From contig CAZHUT010000012.1 in the NCBI GenBank assembly GCA_964535545.1, positions 1 to 22,967 on the forward strand: a DNA stretch of 22,967 bases, given 5' to 3'. The translations under genes and the position numbers were made by a program. The stretch comes from DALYCO01 sp964535545. Its GTDB lineage: Bacteria > Patescibacteriota > Minisyncoccia > Phycocordibacterales > UBA9973. A model generated the notes under the pieces. It saw nothing but the letters and a program-made list of their open reading frames with translations, made no database searches and was not told where the DNA came from. Below, piece by piece: positions 15,035-22,029 of the stretch (positions are counted from its first letter, which is position 1; each line of letters starts with the position of its first letter).

Positions 15035-15568
15035 ATGAGTACCGAAACCCTAAACACCTTCGAAATTATTAAGAAATTCATCAGATTCGCAGGCGCTGGC
15101 GCCAATGGACACTGGGGAGCATCAATCCGACTGGAAGATTACCCTCAGGGTATGATCAACCGAATAGCAAACATGTTTAATCGCATGGAAGCCGCGAAAA
15201 CCTATATTGGGCTATATGACCAATACATCTCACTTATTTGCGAGTTCGGTGAAGCAGTACTGGCGAATCAACAAAATGGCTACCTGAAAGGCTACCAGGT
15301 TCCATTCGATACCACTCAGGTGTTGGATGACTTCATTACGCCAATTCATCAAGTTATACGTGACTTGGCTTGGTACAACAACCAATTAATTGCAGAGAAA
15401 TGCAAACTCGAACCTGACACTGAGGTTTGCAAGGAACTGCAACTCATTATCGACATCGCTGAAGGCGGTATCTGGTATGGACTAAAGGTTGCAATAAGCG
15501 GAATCACCAAAAGAAACCTGCTTGGCATCGAATGCCGTGGATACTTTTTGGAAAACGAGATAGCATAA
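15035..15568 (+). CDS. Unknown 177-residue soluble protein, lone plus-strand gene
   Basis: I do not recognise it. It is acidic to neutral and mostly helical in appearance, with no signal peptide or membrane segment. It has several aromatic residues (YIGLYDQYISLICEF, DLAWYNNQL) and four cysteines (near residues 68, 125, 133 and 166), not arranged as a metal site. The predicted mRNA leader is only about 12 nt and has no Shine-Dalgarno motif. It is read against all neighbours, within the block that splits the ribosomal genes, and has both a near-consensus promoter and a clean terminator, which suggests high independent expression. The complete signals argue that it is a real gene rather than a chance frame. 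Confidence 0.85.
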   Translation: MSTETLNTFEIIKKFIRFAGAGANGHWGASIRLEDYPQGMINRIANMFNRMEAAKTYIGLYDQYISLICEFGEAVLANQQNGYLKGYQVPFDTTQVLDDFITPIHQVIRDLAWYNNQLIAEKCKLEPDTEVCKELQLIIDIAEGGIWYGLKVAISGITKRNLLGIECRGYFLENEIA

Positions 15569-15590
15569 AATTGCTTATTTAGAATATTGT

Positions 15591-15628
15591 AAATCCCCTT
15601 TCAATTAAGAAAGGGGATTTTTATTTTT
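15591..15628 (+). terminator. Terminator of the plus-strand gene
   Basis: A 12-bp stem AAATCCCCTTTC with GAAAGGGGATTT around a 6-nt loop, followed by TTATTTTTG. It sits between convergent genes; on the minus strand the trailing sequence is poor in T, so it mainly serves the plus strand. Confidence 0.9.
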
Positions 15629-15643
15629 GTATTCGGATTTTCC

Positions 15644-16213
15644 TCAGCGACCCACACTCAAGCCAAGTCCTAAAGACTCAAACAAACTTGAATTCTGAAG
15701 TGTTAGACGAACAGAACCAGCATTGGATTTATTTTCTGGGTCAACAACTAACAATATCGCAGTGCCCGTGCTAGTGCCCTGCGTCTGTGGCGGAACTGTA
15801 TAGCTTATGCTTCCAGTATATGACTTGTTTTCAGCAAGTGTAGTGCATTTGGGCTGAGGATTTGCATTTGTATATACGGCACAAAGCTCAATCATTACAG
15901 GTTTCCTTTCTTTGTACTCCCAGTTGATGAAGTAGCTGCTCCCTCCATACCAAACGTCTTTTTCCTGCGGTTCAGAAATAGAAATAATTGGAGTCGCCTG
16001 ACACCCTGCAGTATATGGATCATCGTCAATCACACAAGGTTCATACATGATAAGCGATCCATCTGGATTTGGATAATCAATTCCTTGAACTGGAACACGA
16101 TCAATATAATTCATATGATGCATTGGCTTCGCCAATCCAAGCTCCTCTTTAAACATGAAGACGGTAAACCCGACGAAGATAATTATTTGAATGATGAAAA
16201 GTTTTTTGATCAT
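15644..16213 (-). CDS. Membrane-anchored surface protein with Ig-like (Kre9/KNH-type) domain
   Basis: 189 residues from the ATG at 16213; an in-frame TTG 12 nt upstream overlaps the previous gene and is less likely. Residues 1-22 are Lys-Lys followed by a hydrophobic helix (LFIIQIIIFVGFTVFMF), a signal anchor without a clear cleavage site. Residues from about 80 contain IISISEPQEKDVWYGGSSYF and INWEYK, the pattern of Ig-like Kre9/KNH domains with a conserved W and INW strand. Four cysteines could form disulfides outside the cell. It is likely exported and tethered at the surface. It follows the membrane-protein gene by 5 nt, so the two probably form one unit. Confidence 0.75.
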   Translation of the reverse strand: MIKKLFIIQIIIFVGFTVFMFKEELGLAKPMHHMNYIDRVPVQGIDYPNPDGSLIMYEPCVIDDDPYTAGCQATPIISISEPQEKDVWYGGSSYFINWEYKERKPVMIELCAVYTNANPQPKCTTLAENKSYTGSISYTVPPQTQGTSTGTAILLVVDPENKSNAGSVRLTLQNSSLFESLGLGLSVGR

Positions 16214-16218
16214 AGGAT

Positions 16219-16743
16219 TTAGCAAGCTACCATGCCTATCGTTGATAAAATGCCCGCGATAATCACATGCAGGATTGCTTGGCAGATAATGAATGAAACT
16301 ATACCTACAATAAGTTGTTTTTTATACTTCCCTCTTCGATACGGGCGAATACTAATAAGCACGGGAATAAAATTCAAAATAATCAATCCGAAAATAATAC
16401 CGAGAAAAATAATGGATTCGCTTCGGCCAATCCATCTGGAAACATTACTGAAACCGTCAAATGTGAAAGCATTTTTAAATCCAAGCCAGATGATATGAAA
16501 AATACTAAGCCCCAACAGCAGCCAGAATGACCATGCGGCATACTTTTGATCCCCTGCTGATACTTCTTCCATTTGAGTAGGCGGGACTGGAATTCCAGAT
16601 GGTGTTGGAATCGGTCCGAGCGATGCTGCAGTAATATCTTCATCCGACCATCCTTGAGATTTGAGGGCTGCGCGGTAATTTGCTTCAGGAATGCCGGCGG
16701 CTTTTTGCTTTTGGATATAGGAAACCAAGTCTTGGTTTAACAT
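16219..16743 (-). CDS. Small membrane protein with N-terminal helical domain
   Basis: 174 residues from the ATG at 16743, chosen because a TATACT lies 6 nt upstream. Residues 1-40 (LVSYIQKQKAAGIPEANYRA then ALKSQGWSDEDITAA) resemble a short helical domain that ends in a GW motif. A Pro-rich linker follows at about 43-57. Three hydrophobic segments follow: WSFWLLLGLSIFHIIWLGF, IIFLGIIFGLIILNFIPVLI, and a long C-terminal one that may span once or twice. The function is unknown. The stop is 5 nt before the surface-protein gene. Confidence 0.75.
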   Translation of the reverse strand: MLNQDLVSYIQKQKAAGIPEANYRAALKSQGWSDEDITAASLGPIPTPSGIPVPPTQMEEVSAGDQKYAAWSFWLLLGLSIFHIIWLGFKNAFTFDGFSNVSRWIGRSESIIFLGIIFGLIILNFIPVLISIRPYRRGKYKKQLIVGIVSFIICQAILHVIIAGILSTIGMVAC

Positions 16744-16749
16744 ATTTGA

Positions 16750-16755
16750 AGTATA
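16750..16755 (-). promoter_or_regulatory. -10 box of the membrane/surface protein unit
   Basis: TATACT on the minus strand ends 6 nt before the ATG at 16743. It lies directly after the T-tail of the upstream terminator. The -35 is weak. Confidence 0.45.
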
Positions 16756-16791
16756 ACAAAACAAAACGGCGGTTGCTATACGCAACCGCCG
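16755..16791 (-). terminator. Terminator of the PRTase-like unit
   Basis: Minus strand CGGCGGTTGC, a 5-nt loop, GCAACCGCCG, then TTTTGTTTTGTT. A 10-bp perfect stem with a T-rich tail, about 16 nt after the stop at 16807. Confidence 0.9.
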
Positions 16792-16806
16792 AGAGAAAAA
16801 GTGTCA

Positions 16807-17508
16807 TTAAGACTGAAAATGTTTATTGTGTAAAAATTCAGCTATCCTAGTGACATCTTTTCTGCTCTTCTGAAAGCAGGCGCGTTCTTTTTTGGTCATC
16901 TGATACCGGGTGGCGAGGACATCCTCATACGATTTCTCTACGCCGGCTAAGACGTAATTTCCATCGAGTGAAGAGTGGGCTTTCATGCCAAACAGTATTT
17001 TGGTACCAAGTTTTGCGCTAAGTGAAGCAGGCGTGGAAATGCTTCGATGGCGACACACGCTCAGCGTGCAGATTTCATACGTAATCGCGAGAGAACGCAG
17101 AACTTCTGTAAGCAAGAGCATGGAGTTGCCGTGGTGTATGTATTCGGTCACGAGCAGCACCGAAGCGCCTTTCGGCAATCGGAGCTTCTTTTGAATGAAA
17201 CGTTTCATCTCTGCTTTTTTCTTGCGGAGACTTTTTGTTTCTCGTGAACCGGCCAGAAAAAAGAGCGGGGTCTTTTTGTGGCAGCACTTGTTCGAAATCT
17301 TGTTCAAAATGAGTGCTGGTACTCTTCCCGAGGCATCATCACCAATCATCACGGTATACCGGCCTGATGTTAACCGAGATTCCATTTTGGCGAGAAGCTT
17401 TTGTAAAGGGAAAATAATTTTGCGAAGTTCATCAGTTTTGATGTCGCACTTTTTGCCGCGATAAACCGGAAATTGGTCATCGGAACGTTTACTGTATTTT
17501 GTTTTCAT
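16807..17508 (-). CDS. Phosphoribosyltransferase-like protein with altered PRPP loop
   Basis: 233 residues. The segment YTVMIGDDASGRVPALILNK near residues 51-70, followed by a strand and GASVLLVTEYIHHGNSMLLL near residues 113-132, has the order and hydrophobic pattern of a type I phosphoribosyltransferase. The second motif corresponds to the PRPP loop (four hydrophobics, two acidic residues, then TTGxS), but here reads VTEYIHHGNS: one acidic residue is replaced by Thr and both Thr of the loop by His. It may therefore bind a different phosphosugar or be a non-classical PRTase. The C-terminus is basic. It starts 5 nt after the 240-residue unknown gene stops, so the two are translationally linked. 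No nearby purine or pyrimidine pathway gene fixes its role. Confidence 0.65.
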   Translation of the reverse strand: MKTKYSKRSDDQFPVYRGKKCDIKTDELRKIIFPLQKLLAKMESRLTSGRYTVMIGDDASGRVPALILNKISNKCCHKKTPLFFLAGSRETKSLRKKKAEMKRFIQKKLRLPKGASVLLVTEYIHHGNSMLLLTEVLRSLAITYEICTLSVCRHRSISTPASLSAKLGTKILFGMKAHSSLDGNYVLAGVEKSYEDVLATRYQMTKKERACFQKSRKDVTRIAEFLHNKHFQS

Positions 17509-17513
17509 TGCTC

Positions 17514-18236
17514 TTAGTTTTCAGGTTGAACCATGACGTAACGCGTTTGATAACCGCCAATCCAGGTTTTTTCTCTGGTAAATTCATCCAGATCAAAACA
17601 CAGGCCTTGCATGTTTTTTACAAAACGGGCTACAAAAATATTTTTATCACCGAGTTCTGGTTTATCTCCTTGGATCAAGAAGTTAATCCAGTAGTTTTCC
17701 ATCTGCAGTGCTTCACGAATTTTTCGCACTTCCGGATCCTGTGAAAAAAGGATCTGGCAAATCCGGTTCTGCGGAATAACTAAACGATGATAATCAATCG
17801 GCAGCGAGTTAAAGATGCCGCGAAAATCAGCATTGTAGCCCATACGGTCTACTAAAATGTTGAGTTTCAATTCTGGTCCTGGCTCTTGCGAAAGAGTGTC
17901 GAGTTTGAAATCGTACAGTTTAAAATCAAATTTTCCTTTTACAAAGCGCTCCTTATGTTTGGCCAGTGAATCTGTTCCATCATAGGGCGGTAACGTATAC
18001 TCCCGGTACGGAAGTAAAAACGGGTACTTGTTCTCGATGTCCCAAAACCCGAGTTGGAGATTTGGAAGCATCTTTTGAAGATGAGTGGGTATGTCCTTTT
18101 CAGGAATACCGTTGTGGCGCATCTCGGCGCGGATACTTTCTAAAAGTTCCGGCGAGACGACTTGGTCATTAGGATAAGCTTTGTACATCCTAGTATTGGT
18201 TTTAGTAAAGGGCGGAATTGCCTCTTCATTATTCAT
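17514..18236 (-). CDS. Unknown 240-residue protein, partner of the PRTase-like gene
   Basis: I do not recognise it. The ATG at 18236 is preferred; the longer frame would need a TTG at 18272. It is soluble, rich in Pro and aromatics, with motifs LQLGFWDIENKYPFLLPYRE near residues 63-82, FKLYDFKLDTL and RMGYNADFRGIFNSLPIDYH. There is no signal peptide, no obvious nucleotide-binding loop and no catalytic motif. It is the first gene after the rplE terminator and is driven by a consensus promoter, leaving a leader of about 45 nt. Immediate coupling to the PRTase-like gene suggests a shared pathway. Confidence 0.8.
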   Translation of the reverse strand: MNNEEAIPPFTKTNTRMYKAYPNDQVVSPELLESIRAEMRHNGIPEKDIPTHLQKMLPNLQLGFWDIENKYPFLLPYREYTLPPYDGTDSLAKHKERFVKGKFDFKLYDFKLDTLSQEPGPELKLNILVDRMGYNADFRGIFNSLPIDYHRLVIPQNRICQILFSQDPEVRKIREALQMENYWINFLIQGDKPELGDKNIFVARFVKNMQGLCFDLDEFTREKTWIGGYQTRYVMVQPEN

Positions 18237-18287
18237 ACGATACAGCGTATTACATGGATAATGAAAAGGCAATCGACGATTAGTTAC

Positions 18288-18316
18288 ATAGTACTATAGG
18301 TTGTATGTAGTGTCAA
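18288..18316 (-). promoter_or_regulatory. Promoter of the inserted 240-residue/PRTase-like unit
   Basis: TTGACA (18316-18311), 17-nt spacer, TACTAT (18293-18288). The same hexamer pair and spacing is used before rpsS at 22212-22240. Confidence 0.85.
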
Positions 18317-18322
18317 ATAAGC

Positions 18323-18351
18323 AAAAGCGGCCCGCGCTACGCGCGGGCCGC
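18323..18351 (-). terminator. Terminator after rplE
   Basis: Perfect 11-bp arms GCGGCCCGCGC and GCGCGGGCCGC with a 3-nt loop (18327-18351), then TTTTGCTTATTTG on the minus strand. It lies 14 nt after the rplE stop and cuts the ribosomal cluster into two transcripts. Confidence 0.9.
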
Positions 18352-18365
18352 TTTCTATTCTAAAC

Positions 18366-18905
18366 TTATTTCTTGAACGGCACACCGACGAGTTCAAAGA
18401 ATTTTGTCGCTTCTTCTTTGTTCTTTGCTGATGTGACAATTGTGATCGCGAGACCGAAGACATCTTTCAATTCTTCATCGCCAGTTTCAGGGAAGATTGT
18501 GTGTTCCTTGACTGGGATAGTGATATTGCCGATGTTATCGACGATCTTCTTGTCGAGACCACGGAAGTCCTTGGTTCGAGGAAGCGCGATGTTCATAAGC
18601 TTGTCGAGGAATGAATACATTCGTGTGTTTCGGAGTGTGACTGCAACGCCGATAGCGTCACCTGCACGAACTTTGAAACTTGCGATTGATTTCTTTGCCT
18701 GTCGAAGTGTTGGCTTCTGACCAGTGATTTTCATCAAACGGTCGAGAATGAAGTCATTGCGGGTCTTGTCCTTCTTGATGACGCTGCCAGTACCGACTGA
18801 CACGACAACTTTCTGGATCTTAGGAGCGGCCATTTTGTTCTTGTAGCCGAACTTCTCCTGCATTACCTTTACTGACTCTTCTGCTTTTTGCTTAACTGTT
18901 TTCAT
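18366..18905 (-). CDS. rplE: Ribosomal protein L5 (uL5)
   Basis: 179 residues, normal length. IQKVVVSVGTGSVIKKDK, QKPTLRQAKKSIASFKVRAG and LPRTKDFRGL are L5 signatures; the protein binds 5S rRNA in the central protuberance. It is the last gene of the rpsS-rplE unit and is followed by a strong terminator instead of rpsN. Confidence 0.98.
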   Translation of the reverse strand: MKTVKQKAEESVKVMQEKFGYKNKMAAPKIQKVVVSVGTGSVIKKDKTRNDFILDRLMKITGQKPTLRQAKKSIASFKVRAGDAIGVAVTLRNTRMYSFLDKLMNIALPRTKDFRGLDKKIVDNIGNITIPVKEHTIFPETGDEELKDVFGLAITIVTSAKNKEEATKFFELVGVPFKK

Positions 18906-18915
18906 GATTTAACTC

Positions 18916-19221
18916 TTAGAGTTCCTGGCCGCTTTTCTTTGCGATGCGGACAGTCTTGCCGCCAACGACCTTTCTACCAACTCGTGTCGCCTTGCCTGAC
19001 TTTGGATCAAGTGGCTGCACGTTTGAAATGTGGACTGAACGAGTGACATCGATGATTTCGCCTTTGCCGCCGCTTGTTCGTGCACGCTGGTGTTTCTTCC
19101 AGACATTCACGCCTTCAACGATAACGCGGTTTTCAGAAACCAATACTTTTGCCACTGTACCTTTTGCGCCCTTGTCCTTTCCTGAAAGAACAACGACTTT
19201 GTCTCCTTTTTTGATATGCAT
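18916..19221 (-). CDS. rplX: Ribosomal protein L24 (uL24)
   Basis: 101 residues from the ATG at 19221, four bases after the rplN stop; an upstream start would overlap rplN. HIKKGDKVVVLSGKDKGAKG (residues 2-21) is the KOW motif, and GVNVWKKHQRAR and GGKGEIIDVTRSVHISNV follow. An early assembly protein of the 50S subunit. Confidence 0.97.
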   Translation of the reverse strand: MHIKKGDKVVVLSGKDKGAKGTVAKVLVSENRVIVEGVNVWKKHQRARTSGGKGEIIDVTRSVHISNVQPLDPKSGKATRVGRKVVGGKTVRIAKKSGQEL

Positions 19222-19225
19222 AGAA

Positions 19226-19597
19226 TTAGAGCACTTCTGGTGCAAGTGAGATTATTTTCTGATAACCGGCTTCACCTACTTCACGTGGGATTGGACCGAA
19301 TACACGACCTGCTTTTGGTTCTGGCTTGTCTTTGTCGAGGATCACAACTGCGTTATCATCGAAGCGGATGTATGAACCGTCCTTGCGGCGGAATGCATCA
19401 CGCTGACGAACGACAACTGCGCGGTGAACGTCTTTCTTTTTAACTGCCTTGCGAGGTTCAGCGATTTTGATTGAAATAATCACGAGATCGCCAATTTCTG
19501 CGTAACGGCGCTTTGATCCGTTCAACACCTTGAAGATCTTTCCGACCTTACCACCGGCGTTGTCGGTGATCTTTACTACTGTTCCATCTTGAATCAT
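19226..19597 (-). CDS. rplN: Ribosomal protein L14 (uL14)
   Basis: 123 residues. MIQDGTVVKITDNAGGKVGK, KDVHRAVVVRQRDAFRRKDG, IRFDDNAVVIL and the ending GRVFGPIPREVGEAGYQKII match L14, which lies at the subunit interface. Canonical position between rpsQ and rplX. Confidence 0.98.
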   Translation of the reverse strand: MIQDGTVVKITDNAGGKVGKIFKVLNGSKRRYAEIGDLVIISIKIAEPRKAVKKKDVHRAVVVRQRDAFRRKDGSYIRFDDNAVVILDKDKPEPKAGRVFGPIPREVGEAGYQKIISLAPEVL

Positions 19598-19618
19598 AGA
19601 TTTGATGCACTGCTTTGG

Positions 19619-19921
19619 TTAGTTAACCTTTGCGAGTACTTTGAATTTCTTATCTTTAGAGATTGGACGTGTCTCCATTATTTCGACCTTATCACCTATC
19701 TTGTAGGTATTGTCTTCGTCATGAGCCTTGTACTTCTTTGAAACAGTGTAGTACTTCTGGTACTTTTCGTGTTTGATGTATCGGTCAACTTTGACGACGA
19801 CAGTTTTCTGCATTTTGTCTGAAACGACTACTCCGACGAGGTGCTTTCCGTTTCCAGAAGTTGTCTCTACCGGCGCAGCTTTTTCAGCTTTTGCTTTTGT
19901 TGTTTTCTTTGTTACTGCCAT
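19619..19921 (-). CDS. rpsQ: Ribosomal protein S17 (uS17) with Lys/Ala-rich N-terminal extension
   Basis: 100 residues. The S17 core begins near residue 28 (VGVVVSDKMQKTVVVKVDRY) and continues through HDEDNTYKIGDKVEIMETRP and ISKDKKFKVL. The first roughly 25 residues are a basic low-complexity extension (TKKTTKAKAEKAAPVETTSG). S17 is a primary 16S rRNA-binding protein. Confidence 0.97.
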   Translation of the reverse strand: MAVTKKTTKAKAEKAAPVETTSGNGKHLVGVVVSDKMQKTVVVKVDRYIKHEKYQKYYTVSKKYKAHDEDNTYKIGDKVEIMETRPISKDKKFKVLAKVN

Positions 19922-19924
19922 ATA

Positions 19925-20116
19925 TTATGCGCGACTTGCGAGCAATGTCTTGAGTTGCGCGATTAATTTCTTTGAAGTACGACCCTGTTTGACATCCTTC
20001 ATCTGTGTCATGCCTTTGCTGAAGTTCAATTTGCGGAGTGTTTCCTGTTCAGCAGCGAGCATTGTTGTCAGTTCTTCGGTTGTCTTTGATTTGAGATCTG
20101 TTTTCTGTGCTGACAT
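19925..20116 (-). CDS. rpmC: Ribosomal protein L29 (uL29)
   Basis: 63 residues, a normal small helical L29. KSKTTEELTTMLAAEQETLR and LNFSKGMTQMKDVKQGR with a C-terminal ARTSKKLIAQ-like helix fit the family, as does the position between rplP and rpsQ. It lies by the polypeptide exit site. Confidence 0.95.
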   Translation of the reverse strand: MSAQKTDLKSKTTEELTTMLAAEQETLRKLNFSKGMTQMKDVKQGRTSKKLIAQLKTLLASRA

Positions 20117-20117
20117 A

Positions 20118-20540
20118 TTATGCTCGGCTTACTACTTTTGTCTTAATAGGAAGTTTCGTACCTGCTTTGCGGAGCGCTTCCTTTGCGATTGCTGCGTCCA
20201 CGCCATCAACTTCAAAGATGATGCGGCCTGGGCGCACTTCGAAACAATATGAATCTGGATCACCTTTACCCTTACCCATACCAACTTCTGCTGCTTTGCG
20301 AGTAACTGGTCGATCAGGGAAAACGCGGATCCATACCTTGCCGGCCTTGGTGAGGTGGCGAGTCATAGCCTTACGTGCTGATTCAAGCTGAGCCGAATTC
20401 ACGCGGTGAAGACTTTCAGACTTCAAACCGAATGAACCGAAGGCAAGCGTGATACCGCGAGTGTCCGGCTTTGAAAGCTTGGCATCGCTCTTGCGATTTG
20501 TCTGCCACTTTCGGTGTTTTACTTTTTTAGGGACTAACAT
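20118..20540 (-). CDS. rplP: Ribosomal protein L16 (uL16)
   Basis: 140 residues. MLVPKKVKHRKWQ, GSFGLKSESLHRVNSAQLES, ARKAMTRHLTKAGKVWIRVF, PVTRKAAEVGMGKGKGDPDS and RPGRIIFEVDGV are L16 signatures; it helps position tRNA in the A and P sites. The stop is one base before the rpmC ATG. Confidence 0.98.
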   Translation of the reverse strand: MLVPKKVKHRKWQTNRKSDAKLSKPDTRGITLAFGSFGLKSESLHRVNSAQLESARKAMTRHLTKAGKVWIRVFPDRPVTRKAAEVGMGKGKGDPDSYCFEVRPGRIIFEVDGVDAAIAKEALRKAGTKLPIKTKVVSRA

Positions 20541-20560
20541 AGCTTTATCTAATTAAATTA

Positions 20561-21241
20561 CTATTTGCTTGCCTGAGGCTTCTGAGCTTCAGCGAACACG
20601 ATGCCTCGGTTGATCCAGACCTTGATACCGATGTCTCCATATGGGAGGTGTGCTCGTTCGCGAGCGAAATCGATGTCAGCGCGGAATGTCTGAAGTGGGA
20701 TTGAACCCTTCTTCAATTCTTCGCTGCGAGCGATTTCAGCGCCGCCGAGACGTCCGCCAATAACGATACGTGCTCCAACAACACCGCGAACGCCCATGAC
20801 TTTTTCGATTGTCTGCTTCATAACGCGTCGGTATGGCATGCGCTTTTCGAGACCTTCTGCGATAGCGAATGCAATCAATCGTGCATCTGCATCTGGGTTA
20901 GTTACTTCAACGATGTCAATCTTAACGTCTTCAGCAATCTTGAGCTTGTTTCGCTTTACGAATGTGAGGATGTCGTTCTTGAGCTTGAGTGTGCCCTCGC
21001 CTGAGCGGCCGATGAGCATACCTGGACGAGATGTGCGGAAGATGATACGAGTAGCTTTCTGACTTCGTTCAATTTCAATTGAAGAAACATAAAAACCACG
21101 GAGCTTCTTATCCAAGAATTCGCGCAAGAGAACATCAGCCTTCAAGTTGTCCTGGTACTTTTTGTCACCAGCGAACCATCGTGACTTCCAGTCACGGAGC
21201 ATCACCAATCGGTGTGCATATGGATGTACAATTTTTGACAT
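20561..21241 (-). CDS. rpsC: Ribosomal protein S3 (uS3)
   Basis: 226 residues, usual length. The N-terminal KH domain includes TSRPGMLIGRSGEGTLKLKN with the GxxG loop; the C-terminal domain has MGVRGVVGARIVIGGRLGGA, RSEELKKGSIPLQTFRADID and GDIGIKVWINRG. S3 forms part of the mRNA entry channel. It lies 3 nt after rplV. Confidence 0.98.
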   Translation of the reverse strand: MSKIVHPYAHRLVMLRDWKSRWFAGDKKYQDNLKADVLLREFLDKKLRGFYVSSIEIERSQKATRIIFRTSRPGMLIGRSGEGTLKLKNDILTFVKRNKLKIAEDVKIDIVEVTNPDADARLIAFAIAEGLEKRMPYRRVMKQTIEKVMGVRGVVGARIVIGGRLGGAEIARSEELKKGSIPLQTFRADIDFARERAHLPYGDIGIKVWINRGIVFAEAQKPQASK

Positions 21242-21244
21242 ATA

Positions 21245-21673
21245 TTATTTTGCTTTCTTAGCTGTTGCTTTCTTTGCGACCTTTGGTTTCTTTTCTACTT
21301 TTGCTTCTGTTTTTGGTTCTGTCTTAGCAGCCTTCTTTGCCTTTGCTGTCTTTTCTGCCAAAACAATTGTGACGTGACTTGAACGCTTGTTGATGCTTGA
21401 AGCTCGTCCGAATGCGCGTGGCATGTGACGCTTCAAAACCATTCCCTTGTCTACGCGGAATTCTTTGACGATGAGGTTTTCAACGTTTGCGCCGCCCTGG
21501 TTGACTGCGTTTGCTATCGCTGAAGCCAAAAGCTTTTCGAGTGGAGCTGCTGCGCGCTTAACCATGAATCGGAGTTCAGTCTGAGCCTGAGCTACGCTCT
21601 TGCCAACAATTGCGTTAGCGACGAGTCGGACTTTGCGAGGAGCCTGACGATAATTTGAGAGTAATGCTTTCAT
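21245..21673 (-). CDS. rplV: Ribosomal protein L22 (uL22) with Lys/Ala-rich C-terminal tail
   Basis: 142 residues against about 110 in E. coli. The core (NYRQAPRKVRLVANAIVGKS, NVENLIVKEFRVDKG, HMPRAFGRASSINKRSSHVT) is typical L22, which lines the exit tunnel. From about residue 107 a tail of alternating Lys, Ala, Pro and Glu residues, roughly 35 long, follows. Confidence 0.97.
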   Translation of the reverse strand: MKALLSNYRQAPRKVRLVANAIVGKSVAQAQTELRFMVKRAAAPLEKLLASAIANAVNQGGANVENLIVKEFRVDKGMVLKRHMPRAFGRASSINKRSSHVTIVLAEKTAKAKKAAKTEPKTEAKVEKKPKVAKKATAKKAK

Positions 21674-21687
21674 AGTATGTTAGGAAA

Positions 21688-22029
21688 TTACTTCTTGTCA
21701 GTAGTAGCTGCCTTTGCTGCCTGTGCGGCTGCAACTTCAGCTTCCTTCTTCTTCGCCTCGAGTTCCTTCTGCATCTTACCGCCGTGTTTTGTGAACTTGC
21801 GTGTAAGTGAGAATTCACCGAGTCGGTGCCCGACCATGTCTTCTGTTACCAAGACTTCAATGTGTGTTTTACCGTTGTGCACGCCGAAAATAAATCCCAC
21901 CATTTCTGGAGCGATTTGTGACGCACGGGACCATGTTTTGATGACGCCGGTTTTAATCGGTTCCTTGCCTTCGATTTTCTTGAGCAAGCGTTCATCTACA
22001 TACATCCCCTTTTTGAGTGATCGTGTCAT
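21688..22029 (-). CDS. rpsS: Ribosomal protein S19 (uS19) with Ala/Lys-rich C-terminal helix
   Basis: 113 residues against about 92 in E. coli. MTRSLKKGMYVDERLLKKIE, KTWSRASQIAPEMVG and VTEDMVGHRLGEFSLTRKF are diagnostic. Residues 86-113 are a charged then Ala-rich tail. S19 sits in the 30S head. It is the first gene of the unit; rplB, usually directly upstream, is not here, and a divergent plus-strand gene occupies that place. Confidence 0.98.
   Translation of the reverse strand: MTRSLKKGMYVDERLLKKIEGKEPIKTGVIKTWSRASQIAPEMVGFIFGVHNGKTHIEVLVTEDMVGHRLGEFSLTRKFTKHGGKMQKELEAKKKEAEVAAAQAAKAATTDKK

Noticed and set aside
15644..16213. Alternative genetic code with TGA read as Gly (as in Gracilibacteria)
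   Set aside because: TGA ends this gene just before a convergent terminator, and the other frames behave normally with the standard code.
19773..20252. Plus-strand frame of 159 codons
   Set aside because: It lies opposite rpsQ, rpmC and rplP and its Cys/Phe/Ser-rich product is a shadow of ribosomal genes.
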